DNA of 64,000 nt from Seonamhaeicola sp. S2-3 (GCF_001971785.1 NZ_CP019389.1:631001-695000), one strand, 5' to 3'. Positions 38,170 to 49,765 are shown, numbered from the stretch's first letter. Notes: a model not told the origin generated them from the sequence alone. A program made the numbers and translations.

Positions 38170-39618
38170 ATGGAAAAGATAATAGACGAAAACAAGCAAG
38201 GAGAATCTTTAATTTTAGAGCAAAAAGAAGGCAACAAACGTAAGCTTTTTATTGAAAGCTATGGTTGCCAAATGAATTTCTCTGACAGTGAAATTGTAGC
38301 ATCAATTTTAGCAGACCAAGGATTCAACACAACCCAAAACCTTGAAGATGCCGATTTGGTTTTAGTAAACACCTGCTCTATTAGAGATAAAGCAGAACAA
38401 ACAGTACGCAAACGTTTAGAAAAATATAATGCTGTTAAACAACAACATAACCCACATATGAAAGTTGGTGTTTTAGGTTGTATGGCAGAACGCTTAAAAA
38501 GCAAATTTCTTGAAGAAGAAAAAATTGTAGACTTAGTTGTTGGACCAGATGCTTACAAAGATTTACCAAATCTTTTAGCTGAGGTTGATGAAGGAAGAGA
38601 AGCCATTAACGTTATCCTTTCAAAAGAAGAAACCTACGGAGATGTTTCTCCTGTACGTTTAAACACTAACGGTGTAACAGCATTTGTTTCTATAACCAGA
38701 GGCTGTGATAACATGTGTACCTTTTGTGTGGTACCATTTACCCGCGGACGCGAACGTAGTAGAGACCCACAAAGTATTATTGAAGAAGTAAACGATTTAT
38801 GGAATAGGGGTTACAAAGAAATTACATTGCTAGGGCAAAATGTAGACAGTTACCTTTGGTATGGTGGCGGACTCAAAAAAGATTTTGACAAAGCCAGTGA
38901 TTTACAAAAAGCTACTGCCGTAAATTTTGCTCAATTACTAGCAATGTGTGCAGAAGCACAACCTAAAATGCGTTTTCGCTTCTCTACATCAAACCCGCAA
39001 GATTTTACCATGGATGTTATTAAAACCATGGCAGAACATAAAAACATCTGTAATTATATTCATTTGCCTGTTCAAAGTGGTAGCAATCGTATTTTAAAAG
39101 CCATGAACCGTTTGCATACTCGCGAGGAATACATTGAATTAATAGACAATATAAAAGGTTTAATTCCAGATTGCGCCATAAGTCAGGATATGATTGCTGG
39201 TTTCCCCACAGAAACTGAAGAAGACCACCAAGACACCCTGAGTTTAATGGAGTATGTAAAATACGATTTCGGTTTTATGTTTGCCTATTCTGAAAGACCT
39301 GGCACCCTAGCAGAACGAAAATTAGAAGACGACATTCCTTTTGATGTAAAAAAGCGTCGTTTAAATGAAATTATTGCTTTACAACAAAAACACAGTTTAT
39401 TACGCACTAAAGCCCATGTTGGTAAAATTGAAGAAGTATTAATTGAAAAAGCATCTAAACGTTCAGATGCACATTGGTCTGGTAGAAATACTCAAAATAC
39501 GGTTGTAGTATTTCCTAAAGGTAATTATAAAGTAGGTGATTTTGTAAACGTAAAAATTACTGATTGTACCAGCGCTACACTTATTGGTGAAGCTGTTGGG
39601 TACTCAGAAAATAATTAA
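38170..39618 (+). CDS. miaB: tRNA-2-methylthio-N6-isopentenyladenosine synthase
   Basis: A 482-aa radical-SAM methylthiotransferase that adds a methylthio group to i6A37 of tRNAs reading UNN codons. The N-terminal UPF0004 domain has Cys33, Cys69 and Cys104 for one iron-sulfur cluster. The radical-SAM cluster ligands are C179, C183 and C186 (GCDNMCTFC). A TRAM domain closes the C-terminus (about 410-475). The sigma-54 activator gene starts 7 bp downstream, so the two are probably co-transcribed. Confidence 0.97.
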   Translation: MEKIIDENKQGESLILEQKEGNKRKLFIESYGCQMNFSDSEIVASILADQGFNTTQNLEDADLVLVNTCSIRDKAEQTVRKRLEKYNAVKQQHNPHMKVGVLGCMAERLKSKFLEEEKIVDLVVGPDAYKDLPNLLAEVDEGREAINVILSKEETYGDVSPVRLNTNGVTAFVSITRGCDNMCTFCVVPFTRGRERSRDPQSIIEEVNDLWNRGYKEITLLGQNVDSYLWYGGGLKKDFDKASDLQKATAVNFAQLLAMCAEAQPKMRFRFSTSNPQDFTMDVIKTMAEHKNICNYIHLPVQSGSNRILKAMNRLHTREEYIELIDNIKGLIPDCAISQDMIAGFPTETEEDHQDTLSLMEYVKYDFGFMFAYSERPGTLAERKLEDDIPFDVKKRRLNEIIALQQKHSLLRTKAHVGKIEEVLIEKASKRSDAHWSGRNTQNTVVVFPKGNYKVGDFVNVKITDCTSATLIGEAVGYSENN

Positions 39619-39625
39619 AAAATCA

Positions 39626-40894
39626 ATGGAATCAATTCAAGCTATAAAACAACGTTTTGGTATTATTGGTAACTCACCATCGTTAAATCGTGCTATTGAA
39701 AAAGCCATTCAAGTAGCACCAACAGATATTTCGGTGTTAGTAACTGGTGAAAGCGGTGTTGGTAAAGAAAGTATTCCTAAAATAATACACCAATTATCAC
39801 ACAGAAAGCACAATAAATATATTGCTGTAAACTGTGGAGCCATTCCAGAAGGCACCATAGATAGTGAACTTTTTGGTCATGAAAAAGGCGCCTTTACAGG
39901 AGCCACACAAACCCGTAGTGGTTATTTTGAAGTAGCCGATGGCGGAACCATTTTTTTAGATGAAGTTGGAGAACTACCACTAACAACACAAGTACGGTTG
40001 CTACGTGTTTTAGAAAATGGCGAGTTTATAAAAGTAGGCTCTAGTAAGGTTCAAAAAACAAACGTACGTATTGTTGCTGCTACAAATGTTAACATGTTTG
40101 AAGCTATTGAAAAAGAAAAATTTAGAGAAGATTTATACTATCGCTTAAGCACTGTTGAAATTCACCTACCTCCGCTTCGAGAAAGACAAGAAGATATTCA
40201 TTTGCTTTTTAGAAAATTTGCTAGTGATTTTGCTTTAAAATATAAAATGCCAACAATAAAATTAACAGATAATGCTGTTCAAATTTTAACAAAATATCGT
40301 TGGAATGGTAACGTTCGTCAACTTCGTAATATTGCCGAACAACTTTCTGTTTTAGAGCAAAACAGAACCATTTCTGCAGAGACACTTCGTAGTTATTTAC
40401 CAACCGCAAGTAATAATTTACCTGCCGTGGTAAAAACATCAAAATCTGAAAGCGATTTTAGTAGTGAACGTGAAATTCTTTACAAAGTTTTATTCGATAT
40501 GAAAAACGATTTAAACGACTTAAAGAAACTCACCATGGAACTTATGAAAAGTGGCAATGTAAAGGATGTTGAAAAAGACCACGAACACCTTATACAAAAA
40601 ATTTATGGCGATGATAAACCAGAGGAAACCTCGTATAATGAACCCGTTCAAGAAACCGAAGTTTTATCTATTCCTGAGCTTGTAACAAACAACGAAACCG
40701 CCATAAAAACTCAAGATAAATATCATTTTGCTGAAGAAATAGAAGAAGAAGAAACCCTATCTTTACAAGACAAGGAATTAGAATTAATAAAAAAATCACT
40801 TGAACGTCATAACGGAAAACGTAAATTAGCTGCCGCAGAACTAGGAATTAGTGAACGTACTTTATACAGGAAGATTAAACAATATAATCTTTAA
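39626..40894 (+). CDS. Sigma-54-dependent transcriptional activator without receiver domain
   Basis: A 422-aa NtrC-family AAA+ activator. It starts almost at once with the AAA+ domain: Walker A GESGVGKE, the sigma-54 contact loop GAFTGA, Walker B TIFLDEVGEL, and the RRWNGNVRQLRN-type R-finger region (YRWNGNVRQLRN). An acidic linker (about 290-375) leads to a Fis-type helix-turn-helix at the C-terminus (RKLAAAELGISERTLYRKIKQ). With no input domain, activity is probably set by level or a partner. I chose the ATG at 39626; the upstream TTG lies inside miaB. A sigma-54-like promoter occurs 3 kb downstream before groES. Confidence 0.92.
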   Translation: MESIQAIKQRFGIIGNSPSLNRAIEKAIQVAPTDISVLVTGESGVGKESIPKIIHQLSHRKHNKYIAVNCGAIPEGTIDSELFGHEKGAFTGATQTRSGYFEVADGGTIFLDEVGELPLTTQVRLLRVLENGEFIKVGSSKVQKTNVRIVAATNVNMFEAIEKEKFREDLYYRLSTVEIHLPPLRERQEDIHLLFRKFASDFALKYKMPTIKLTDNAVQILTKYRWNGNVRQLRNIAEQLSVLEQNRTISAETLRSYLPTASNNLPAVVKTSKSESDFSSEREILYKVLFDMKNDLNDLKKLTMELMKSGNVKDVEKDHEHLIQKIYGDDKPEETSYNEPVQETEVLSIPELVTNNETAIKTQDKYHFAEEIEEEETLSLQDKELELIKKSLERHNGKRKLAAAELGISERTLYRKIKQYNL

Positions 40895-41012
40895 AAAACA
40901 CATTAATAGTTCTGGCATAAAATCTAAATTACAACATTATAAAAAAGTATCCGTTTAAAAATAATTAACTTAATAATATACTTAGTACAATTAGAGGCAT
41001 CTATTATATCGA

Positions 41013-41519
41013 ATGAAACACTTAAAATATATTTTTTTAGCATTGGCATTTGTTACCTTAACAAATTGTAAAGTACAATACAGCTTTAATCCACCAACCT
41101 CTATAATTGCAGAAACATACCAAGTAAACCAATTTGAAAATACAGCTTTATTATTTGATGCAACTTTAGCAAGAGACTTTAAATTGGCTCTTGAAGACTT
41201 AATACAAAATCAAACAAACTATAGGTTGGTACCATCTAGAGGCGACTTAATTTATGAAGGTGAAATTACAGATTACAGAATTTCTCCAACAACCTCAACA
41301 TCCGATAACACTGCTGCCCAAAACAGATTAACAATTTCTGTTAGACTTAGGTTTTACAATACAAATAATGAAGAAGATGATTTAGAGCAAACATTTTCTT
41401 TTTTCTATGATTTTGATGCCAGTGAGCAGTTAGTAGGCTCTGTAAAAGAAACAGCTCATGAAGAAATTTTAGACCGCTTAACACAAGACATATTTAACGC
41501 CACCTTAGCTAGGTGGTAA
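41013..41519 (+). CDS. lptE: LPS assembly lipoprotein LptE
   Basis: A 168-aa lipoprotein (lipobox LTNC, Cys19) with the LptE pattern KVQYSFNPPTS and a beta-rich body (YEGEITDYRIS, LTISVRLRFYN). It would plug LptD, the outer membrane LPS translocon. The place between the sigma-54 activator and secG is usual in Flavobacteriaceae. Confidence 0.85.
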   Translation: MKHLKYIFLALAFVTLTNCKVQYSFNPPTSIIAETYQVNQFENTALLFDATLARDFKLALEDLIQNQTNYRLVPSRGDLIYEGEITDYRISPTTSTSDNTAAQNRLTISVRLRFYNTNNEEDDLEQTFSFFYDFDASEQLVGSVKETAHEEILDRLTQDIFNATLARW

Positions 41520-41550
41520 TAAATGATTAAATTTGGTTTATCCAAAAAAA

Positions 41551-42507
41551 ATGAATTCGTCAGATTTTATAAACATACTACAACACCCCCAAGATATTAC
41601 GCATCAACAAACTGAAGCTATCAAGTCTGTTATTGATGAATTTCCATATTTTCAATCGGCACGTGCAGTGTATCTAAAAGGACTAAAAAATGATAGTAGT
41701 TTTAAATACAATCAAGAATTAAAAACCACAGCTGCCTACACTACAGACCGCAGTATTTTATTTGATTTTATTACATCTGAAGCCTTTGCTCAAAACGAAA
41801 TTTCTCAATTTATAAAGCAAAATACTGCTCATTTAAAAGATATTGAAGTTTCTGCCGATGATATTTCAGTTAATAAAAGTGTTGAAGTTGATGACGCTTT
41901 AAAACGTCAAATTAAAGAAACTAAAGGTGTTTTAGACCCCGCTCTTTTTCAACCTAAAACCCCTTTACCTAAACAAGAGAACACTTTTAAATTAGACGAA
42001 TCTAAAACTATTGAAACCACAACAGAAATCAACGAAGAACCTCAGCTTTCTGCTTCTGAAATATTAAATTTAGGAAAACCTCTTCAATTTGAAAAAAACG
42101 AAAAACACTCTTTCAATGAATGGTTAAAACTAACTAGATTTAAACCTATTGATAGAGAAAATGAACTGATTGAAACAAAATTAGAAGAAAAAAATGAAGC
42201 CCCTAGTAAACCTGCATCTATAGAAAAAGCTAAAAAATTTGAACTAATTGATAGATTTATTAGTAAAAACCCTAAAATAAAGCCCTCAACCCCTAATAAA
42301 AAAGGCAATTTAGCAAAAGCACAAATGATAAAACCAGAGTCTTTAATGACAGAGACTTTGGCTCGTATTTATGTAGAACAAAAAAACTACAAAAAAGCAA
42401 TTCAATCTTATAAGATTTTAAGTTTGAAATATCCAGAAAAAAGTGGTTTCTTTGCAAACCAAATTAAGGCAGTAGAACAATTACAAGAACAAAACAATAA
42501 AAAATAA
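41551..42507 (+). CDS. Tetratricopeptide-like cytoplasmic protein, function unknown
   Basis: A 318-aa soluble protein. The N-terminus (SDFINILQHPQDITHQQTEAIKSVIDEFPYFQSARAVYLKGLK) and the C-terminus (ETLARIYVEQKNYKKAIQSYKILSLKYPEKSGFFANQIK) look like single TPR-type helices, with a charged, low-complexity middle. I chose the ATG at 41551; a TTG six codons earlier is less likely. Its stop overlaps the secG start by 1 bp (TAATG), so translation is coupled to secG and a link to secretion is possible but unproven. Confidence 0.75.
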   Translation: MNSSDFINILQHPQDITHQQTEAIKSVIDEFPYFQSARAVYLKGLKNDSSFKYNQELKTTAAYTTDRSILFDFITSEAFAQNEISQFIKQNTAHLKDIEVSADDISVNKSVEVDDALKRQIKETKGVLDPALFQPKTPLPKQENTFKLDESKTIETTTEINEEPQLSASEILNLGKPLQFEKNEKHSFNEWLKLTRFKPIDRENELIETKLEEKNEAPSKPASIEKAKKFELIDRFISKNPKIKPSTPNKKGNLAKAQMIKPESLMTETLARIYVEQKNYKKAIQSYKILSLKYPEKSGFFANQIKAVEQLQEQNNKK

Positions 42508-42857
42508 TGAGTTTTACAATATTTTTAGTATTAATTGTGGTAGTAGCATTTTTACTAATAGTAGTTATTATGGTACAGAACCCTAAAGGTGGCGGATTAT
42601 CATCATCATTTGGTGGTGGTGGCACACAGCAATTAGGAGGCGTTAAAAAAACAACCGACTTTTTAGATAAAAGTACTTGGTATTTAGCTACCTTTTTATT
42701 GGTGTTAATTTTAGCTTCTAACGTAGCAATAAACAAAGGTGGAGATAATGTAGAATCTAAAGCGTTAGACCCAGACACACAATCTACACAACCTTTACCT
42801 GTTCCTACCCAAACAGACAACAGTAATACTGCAACAGATTCAACATCTGCAGAATAA
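42507..42857 (+). CDS. secG: Preprotein translocase subunit SecG
   Basis: A 116-aa protein with the two SecG membrane helices (about 2-21 and 52-72) and the conserved VVIMVQNPKGGGLSSSFGG between them. It assists SecYE in export. The C-terminal tail (about 40 residues) is acidic and longer than in Escherichia coli. A terminator follows. Confidence 0.92.
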   Translation: MSFTIFLVLIVVVAFLLIVVIMVQNPKGGGLSSSFGGGGTQQLGGVKKTTDFLDKSTWYLATFLLVLILASNVAINKGGDNVESKALDPDTQSTQPLPVPTQTDNSNTATDSTSAE

Positions 42858-42874
42858 TACAATGATAAAACATT

Positions 42875-42910
42875 AAAAAAATGCCAACTCTTACAGTTGG
42901 CATTTTTTTT
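42875..42910 (+). terminator. Terminator after secG
   Basis: The stem AAATGCCAACT / AGTTGGCATTT is followed by eight T residues. Confidence 0.9.
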
Positions 42911-42959
42911 ATACCTACCACTAAAAAAACAAGCCTGTAAGTTTGTCAGGTATTTACCA

Positions 42960-42976
42960 TTGGCACATTTTTAGCA
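42960..42976 (+). promoter_or_regulatory. Putative sigma-54 promoter (-24/-12) of groES-groEL
   Basis: TTGGCACATTTTTAGCA has the invariant GG (42962-42963) and GC (42974-42975) ten bases apart, and the full TTGGCAC -24 box. One base (A for T) departs from the usual TTGC -12 box. Transcription would start near 42987, 38 bp before groES. A free-standing sigma-54 activator is encoded upstream. Confidence 0.6.
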
Positions 42977-42992
42977 TAACGCTAAAGCGTTA
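42977..42992. promoter_or_regulatory. Perfect inverted repeat at the groES transcription start, possible operator
   Basis: TAACGCT-AA-AGCGTTA has 7-bp arms. It overlaps the transcription start predicted from the -24/-12 promoter. It is not a CIRCE element: only an outer TTAGC / GCTAA pair (42971-42985) recalls it. Confidence 0.5.
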
Positions 42993-43024
42993 AATTAATC
43001 AATAAATAAAAAATATATAGAAAA

Positions 43025-43300
43025 ATGGGACTAAACATTAAGCCATTAGCAGACAGAGTTGTTATTGAACCTGCTGCAGCAGAAACAAAAACAGCATCAG
43101 GTATTATTATACCAGACAACGCAAAAGAAAAACCACAAAAAGGAACCATAGTTGCTGCTGGACCTGGTACAAAAGACGAACCTATTACTGTTAAGGTTGG
43201 TGATACCGTTTTATATGGTAAATATGCAGGAACAGAGTTAAAACTAGAAGGTAACGATTATTTAATTATGCGAGAAAGCGATATTCTTGCTATTGTATAA
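43025..43300 (+). CDS. groES: Co-chaperonin GroES
   Basis: A 91-aa lid protein of the GroEL chamber. Family motifs are [23 protein letters not shown] (mobile loop) and [14 protein letters not shown] at the C-terminus. It precedes groEL by 90 bp. Confidence 0.98.
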   Translation: MGLNIKPLADRVVIEPAAAETKTASGIIIPDNAKEKPQKGTIVAAGPGTKDEPITVKVGDTVLYGKYAGTELKLEGNDYLIMRESDILAIV

Positions 43301-43387
43301 TTTAAGCTATTATAAGCTCAATTAAAATTAATTATTAATTCTTATAGCCAATAGCCCAAAGCTAAAGGCAAAAAGCAAAATTTTTAA

Positions 43388-45022
<1,635 letters not shown>

Positions 45023-45360
45023 TCGAGAGCTTGGATAAGCAAAAACTTCTCACTCAAACTTTAAAATTTTTAGTGAGATGTAGATATAAAAAAACGCTTC
45101 AAAAAATATTTGAAGCGTTTTTTATTTGAGTGTAATCTTGATTATTCATATCCTTGAATTAATTTACGCTATAAAAATTACCCCAACAATAAAACCCTTT
45201 ATGGTATAGTGAAATTATTCCTGTAAGATTAAAGAATGCGTTTAACGTGATACTTACTACAAGTAAATATTTTTATTACATTTCACTTACTTCTTTTCCG
45301 CTATTAATGATTAAAACTGAAGTCACGTAAATTTTGTTTATAAAGATTATATCAATCTAG
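45023..45360. other. Gap between groEL and the photolyase gene
   Basis: Apart from the groEL terminator, these 338 bp between converging genes hold nothing recognisable. No open frame or RNA gene is supported. Confidence 0.6.
45090..45123 (+). terminator. Terminator after groEL
   Basis: The stem AAAACGCTTCAAA / TTTGAAGCGTTTT is followed by T residues. The A run on its left also allows it to act on the minus strand, although the photolyase gene ends 240 bp away. Confidence 0.88.
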
Positions 45361-46638
45361 TTATTGTAGACCTTCTTTATAAGTTGCAAGAGCTCTTTGT
45401 CTTGCGTACTTATGATCTACTATGGGTTCTGGGTAATCTGATGTTCCAAATTCTGGAATCCATTTTTTAACATATTCTAAGTTTTTATCAAACTTTTTTA
45501 ACTGTTCTATAGGATTGAAGATTCTAAAATAAGGTGCCGCGTCACAACCTGTTCCTGCTGCCCATTGCCAATTTCCATTATTTGAAGCTAGCTCATAATC
45601 TAACAACTTTTTAGCAAAATAAGCTTCGCCCCTTCTCCAGTCAATTAGTAAATGTTTGCATAAAAAACCCGCTGTTATCATTCTTACACGGTTGTGCATA
45701 TAACCTGTTTTATTTAATTGACGCATACCAGCATCTACCATAGGATATCCTGTTTTTCCTTCACACCACTTTTTAAATTCAGCTTTATTATTGCGCCATG
45801 GTACACCATCGTATTTCGATTTAAAATTTCTTGTTACCACATGCGGAAAATGATACAATATTTGCATAAAAAACTCACGCCAAATTAACTCGCTTAAAAA
45901 CACGCTATTGTTTTTATTTAGCTTATTAATTATTTCTCTAATACTTACAGTACCAAAACGTAAATGCGGACTTAAATAACTGGTAATATCGGCATCTGGA
46001 AAATCACGCTTTTCTTTATAAACACCTAAATGATTTAAATTATAATCTCTAACTTGTATAGAAGAAGCTTTAAAACCTATATCGCTTAATGTTGGAAAAA
46101 CATGTGTTGTATTTAGAAATTTATTGGTATTTGCTATTTTTTCAGGTGTTTTATGTTTATAAACATCTAACCACTTGTTTTTATAGGGCGTAAAAACAGT
46201 ATATGGCTTACCATCATTTTTTAAAACGTCGTTTTCCTCATGAATTACCTGATCTTTAAAAGTGCTAAAAACAATGCCTTTTTCTTTTAAAATTTCGGCT
46301 ATTTTAACATCTCTATTTATAGCATATGGTTCATAATCTTTATTAGAAAAAACGGTTTTAATTTGATAGTTTTCTGCTATTTGTTTCCAAATATCAAGTG
46401 GCTTCCCTTTTAAAACTAAAAGTGATGTTTTATAATTTTGAAGCTGTTTATTTATCAGTTTTAGTCTTTGGTAAATAAAATTTACTCTAGCATCATCTTT
46501 GGATAATTCATTTAAAATATTTTCATCAAAAATAAAAACACAAAGCACTTTCTGATTACTAGAAAGTGCTTTGTTTAATGCGGTATTATCATGAAGTCTT
46601 AAATCTCTTCTAAACCAAAAAACTGATATTTCAGCCAT
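45361..46638 (-). CDS. phrB: Deoxyribodipyrimidine photolyase (class I, cryptochrome/photolyase family)
   Basis: A 425-aa light-driven DNA repair enzyme. The N-terminal antenna domain begins SVFWFRRDLRLHDNTAL. The FAD domain shows the family signature (RMITAGFLCKHLLIDWRRGEAYF, then NNGNWQWAAGTGCDAAPYFRIFNP). The asparagine-rich and Trp positions fit CPD photolyases more than plant cryptochromes. It starts 15 bp after the HMA protein gene, so it may be read from the metal-uptake operon. Confidence 0.93.
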   Translation of the reverse strand: MAEISVFWFRRDLRLHDNTALNKALSSNQKVLCVFIFDENILNELSKDDARVNFIYQRLKLINKQLQNYKTSLLVLKGKPLDIWKQIAENYQIKTVFSNKDYEPYAINRDVKIAEILKEKGIVFSTFKDQVIHEENDVLKNDGKPYTVFTPYKNKWLDVYKHKTPEKIANTNKFLNTTHVFPTLSDIGFKASSIQVRDYNLNHLGVYKEKRDFPDADITSYLSPHLRFGTVSIREIINKLNKNNSVFLSELIWREFFMQILYHFPHVVTRNFKSKYDGVPWRNNKAEFKKWCEGKTGYPMVDAGMRQLNKTGYMHNRVRMITAGFLCKHLLIDWRRGEAYFAKKLLDYELASNNGNWQWAAGTGCDAAPYFRIFNPIEQLKKFDKNLEYVKKWIPEFGTSDYPEPIVDHKYARQRALATYKEGLQ

Positions 46639-46653
46639 ATATTTCCTTAATTG

Positions 46654-47001
46654 TTAATGTGCTTCTTTAACCTCTATGTCACGATATTTACAACATGGGT
46701 GTACAGAATTATAAGCCTCATCTGTTGCTTTTTTATCTTTTACATCGTGCCCTACAGCTAGTATATTTGCTTCAATATCTTTAAGATTAGTTTTACGTTC
46801 ATCAAAAATCAATTTTAACTCATGGGTATCAACATTCCATTCGGCCCATTTTACGCCTTTGGTATTTAAACATGCTTTTTCAATACGCGCTTTACACATA
46901 CCGCAAACACCATCAACCTCTGTAGTTGCTTTGGCATTTTTGTTTTGTGCAAAGGTTGCGGTTCCTATTAGTAATAATGTAATTGTGATTAATTTTTTCA
47001 T
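46654..47001 (-). CDS. Exported heavy-metal-associated (HMA) domain protein
   Basis: A 115-aa protein with a signal peptide (cut near TFAQN, residue 19) and an HMA fold (about 25-90). The metal-binding CxxC is C33-G-M-C36, followed by C44. A second cysteine pair (HPCCKY, C103-C104) near the C-terminus is extra to the fold. It would bind a soft metal such as copper in the periplasm. It lies 41 bp after the TonB receptor gene and 15 bp before the photolyase gene. Confidence 0.85.
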   Translation of the reverse strand: MKKLITITLLLIGTATFAQNKNAKATTEVDGVCGMCKARIEKACLNTKGVKWAEWNVDTHELKLIFDERKTNLKDIEANILAVGHDVKDKKATDEAYNSVHPCCKYRDIEVKEAH

Positions 47002-47042
47002 TTCTTTTTGTTTTATATGTTTTGGGGTTAAGGGTAATCTAG

Positions 47043-49283
47043 TTAATTAATTCTATATCGTAATCCTGCGTAATACATACTTCCAAAAATTGGACCATAA
47101 ACAAAAGTGGAATCAAAATTAGCACCAAAGGGGTCATCTGTTCCTAAAATAGGATTTGATTGCCTAACATTGGTGATATTTTCACCACCTAAATATACTT
47201 CAAATTTAGGAGAAAACACTTTTGTAATTTGTGTATTAAGAGTTGCTACGGTTGGCGTTCTTTCTGGTAATTGATATTGCACTGGGTTGCTAGCAGTAGA
47301 AGCATACCGCTGATTACTTAACCAATTATAAGTAACATCAAATTTCCAACGGCTTGTTGCACCTTCTTCACGATTTGTTATATACCCTATGTTAGCAAAA
47401 AACCTATGTTTAGGTGTTAATGGTTTTTCTAATTTTCCAGAATTATAATCGGTTTTTACTTCATAATACTTATAGGCGGTACGTAAATCTACTCCTTCAA
47501 AAGGTGTGTAGTTTATTTCTGTTTGAAAACTATTGGCATAACTTTTACCATCAAGATTATAAAAATTAATCTCGGTAGGTGTTTCCCAATCTACTACTAC
47601 TTGATTTTTAAAATCGGTTTTATAAAAATCGAAAGTAACATCTCCCTTTCTTCCCAAAAAATTAAACCCTTGTAAATAAGACACACCATAATTCCATGCA
47701 ATTTCAGGATCTAATCCGTAAACAGCACCACCAGTATTTAAAATATTAATTTGTCTAGAGGTTGAGAACATTTGTTGGTTTTCGGTGAAAATATTGGCAC
47801 TTCGTTTACCTCTACCAAAAGAAGCTCTAAAAGCCGATTTACTCCAAGGCGAATAACGCACATGCACACGAGGTGTAACAAATGTACCTAATAAATTATG
47901 ATGATCTATACGCACACCTGCCGTAAGATTTAGTAACTCTAAATTATCATAACTATATTCAAAAAACGCTCCTACTGAATTTTCGGTACGCTCATAATCT
48001 GTTGTATTTACAAATTCGTTATAATGATCATAAGTATAACTTACTCCTGTTTTTATTTTATTACGAGAATCACTTATTATTGAATTATAAATGGCATTGG
48101 CATACAAACTATTATGCGTTATATTGTATTCATTTAAGCCAAAATATGACTTTTGTTCATGACTACTAAAAGCGGTTTGCACCCCTAAACTTTGCCAAGG
48201 TACATTAGGGTTTACATAACCAAATTTAGCTGATACTTCATAGCGCTTGGTATCTATTTCGCTTCCCCAATAGTTTGTTGTTAACTTGTCGGTATTTGGA
48301 TTAAAATCTAATTCGCCAGTTTGTTTTTCATCATTTAAAAATTTCAAATTTATAAAACTAACAAAGCCCTTATTAGCATCTGTATACTGCCAGCGGTTCA
48401 TTATATTTATTTGGTTATAGAGTGGCATATCTAAAAAACCATCATCATTAACATCGTGTTTTGCTTGGTGTGAATTACCATGAATATACAAACCTGTGTT
48501 CCATTTATCAGATACCTTAGTATTTATATGAGTATTAATTTCAAAACGCTCACTACTTGCTCCATATAAGTTCACAAAGAAAGCATCATCAGTTGTAGGC
48601 TTTACAAGTTCTACATTTATTTGTCCTGCAATACTTTCAAAACCATTAACTACACTACCAGCTCCTTTGGTAATTTGTATACTCTCTACCCACGTACCTG
48701 GAATAAAACTTAAACCAAAAGCCTGTGATGCCCCACGAATGGACGGAATATTTTCGGTAGCTATTAAAATATAAGGACTTGTTAATCCTAACATTTTTAT
48801 TTGGCGTGTTCCTGTAATGGCATCGGCAAAATTGACATCTATAGACGGATTTGTTTCAAAACTTTCTGAAAGGTTACAACAAGCTGCTTTTAGCAATTCG
48901 TCACTACTTACCGTAAGGGTATTGGTTGCTTTTAAGTAAGACTTTGCAGTTGCTTGCTTTCTTGAAGTTATTGTTACAGCATCTAAATTATCTGTTGGTT
49001 GTAAATAATGTTTAATAGTTTTAGGTGCTGTAATAGTTAGTGTATCGGTTTTATACCCAACATAACTTATAACTAACTTGGTGTATTCTTTTTTATATTG
49101 AAGGGTAAATTCTCCATCAATATTAGTCACAGTTCCAACTTCTGTACCTAACCAATATACATTAGCACCTGCTAACCTTATATTTTTATTTTGTGTATTT
49201 GCTTCTAATATTACACCACTAATTTGCTCTTGTGCACTAAATAGTAGTGGCATTAGAAACAACATATATAATAATTGTTTCAT
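47043..49283 (-). CDS. TonB-dependent receptor of a metal-uptake operon
   Basis: A 746-aa outer membrane receptor. A signal peptide ends near LFSAQ (about 17), then a carboxypeptidase-like regulatory domain follows (GVILEANTQNKNIRLAGANVYW, about 23-100). The plug (about 115-225) has an unusual adjacent cysteine pair (LKAACCNLSESFE). The barrel ends in YYAGLRYRIN. The neighbours (HYC_CC_PP protein upstream, HMA protein downstream) suggest a metal, perhaps copper, or a metal chelate as substrate. The ligand is inferred. Confidence 0.88.
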   Translation of the reverse strand: MKQLLYMLFLMPLLFSAQEQISGVILEANTQNKNIRLAGANVYWLGTEVGTVTNIDGEFTLQYKKEYTKLVISYVGYKTDTLTITAPKTIKHYLQPTDNLDAVTITSRKQATAKSYLKATNTLTVSSDELLKAACCNLSESFETNPSIDVNFADAITGTRQIKMLGLTSPYILIATENIPSIRGASQAFGLSFIPGTWVESIQITKGAGSVVNGFESIAGQINVELVKPTTDDAFFVNLYGASSERFEINTHINTKVSDKWNTGLYIHGNSHQAKHDVNDDGFLDMPLYNQINIMNRWQYTDANKGFVSFINLKFLNDEKQTGELDFNPNTDKLTTNYWGSEIDTKRYEVSAKFGYVNPNVPWQSLGVQTAFSSHEQKSYFGLNEYNITHNSLYANAIYNSIISDSRNKIKTGVSYTYDHYNEFVNTTDYERTENSVGAFFEYSYDNLELLNLTAGVRIDHHNLLGTFVTPRVHVRYSPWSKSAFRASFGRGKRSANIFTENQQMFSTSRQINILNTGGAVYGLDPEIAWNYGVSYLQGFNFLGRKGDVTFDFYKTDFKNQVVVDWETPTEINFYNLDGKSYANSFQTEINYTPFEGVDLRTAYKYYEVKTDYNSGKLEKPLTPKHRFFANIGYITNREEGATSRWKFDVTYNWLSNQRYASTASNPVQYQLPERTPTVATLNTQITKVFSPKFEVYLGGENITNVRQSNPILGTDDPFGANFDSTFVYGPIFGSMYYAGLRYRIN

Positions 49284-49354
49284 TTTTATGTATTTGATTT
49301 AATAACATTGTTTTTAAAATTTCTACTCTTGCGGAAATGAAAAATATGCTTAAA

Positions 49355-49765
49355 TCAAATCAAAAAAACTTGGTCTAAAACTAAAATATCGGATATTAAT
49401 TTTGGTGGGGTATAATCTTTATGTGGTATGGTTTGCTTTGGCAAACTTTCAAAAAGATTATGATAAGTATAAACAAATGATGTTATGAACAATTGCTGTT
49501 CAAAATCTAAATCGTCAAAAGACTTTATAAGCTCATCCTGTCCTTTAATAACATCTACTTCATCTTTACAGCAATGTTTTTTTGTAATTTTTTGTGAAGC
49601 TAATTCTTGTGATTCCATAGCACATTTTTCAGCCCCAGTAAATAGAGCAACATCTACTAAAACATCACCACAATAGTGTTTTTCAATGGTAAAAGACACC
49701 GTTGAAAACAACACTAACAATGCTAAAGTAACTGAAAAACTTTTATGTAAAAATGCTTTTATCAC
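49355..49765 (-). CDS. HYC_CC_PP family protein
   Basis: A 136-aa exported protein named for its three motifs, all present: HYC (EKHYCGD), CC (KKHCCKDE) and PP (YTPPKL). An N-terminal hydrophobic segment (FSVTLALLVLFSTVSF) targets it to the envelope. I chose the GTG at 49765 because the result MIKAFLHKSFS matches the family's start; a TTG five codons upstream is possible. It precedes the TonB receptor by 71 bp. The cysteines and context suggest metal binding. Confidence 0.82.
   Translation of the reverse strand: MIKAFLHKSFSVTLALLVLFSTVSFTIEKHYCGDVLVDVALFTGAEKCAMESQELASQKITKKHCCKDEVDVIKGQDELIKSFDDLDFEQQLFITSFVYTYHNLFESLPKQTIPHKDYTPPKLISDILVLDQVFLI

Noticed and set aside
42971-42985. CIRCE element (HrcA operator) before groES
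   Set aside because: Only the outer TTAGC / GCTAA is present, with a 5-bp spacer; the ACTC-N9-GAGT core is missing.
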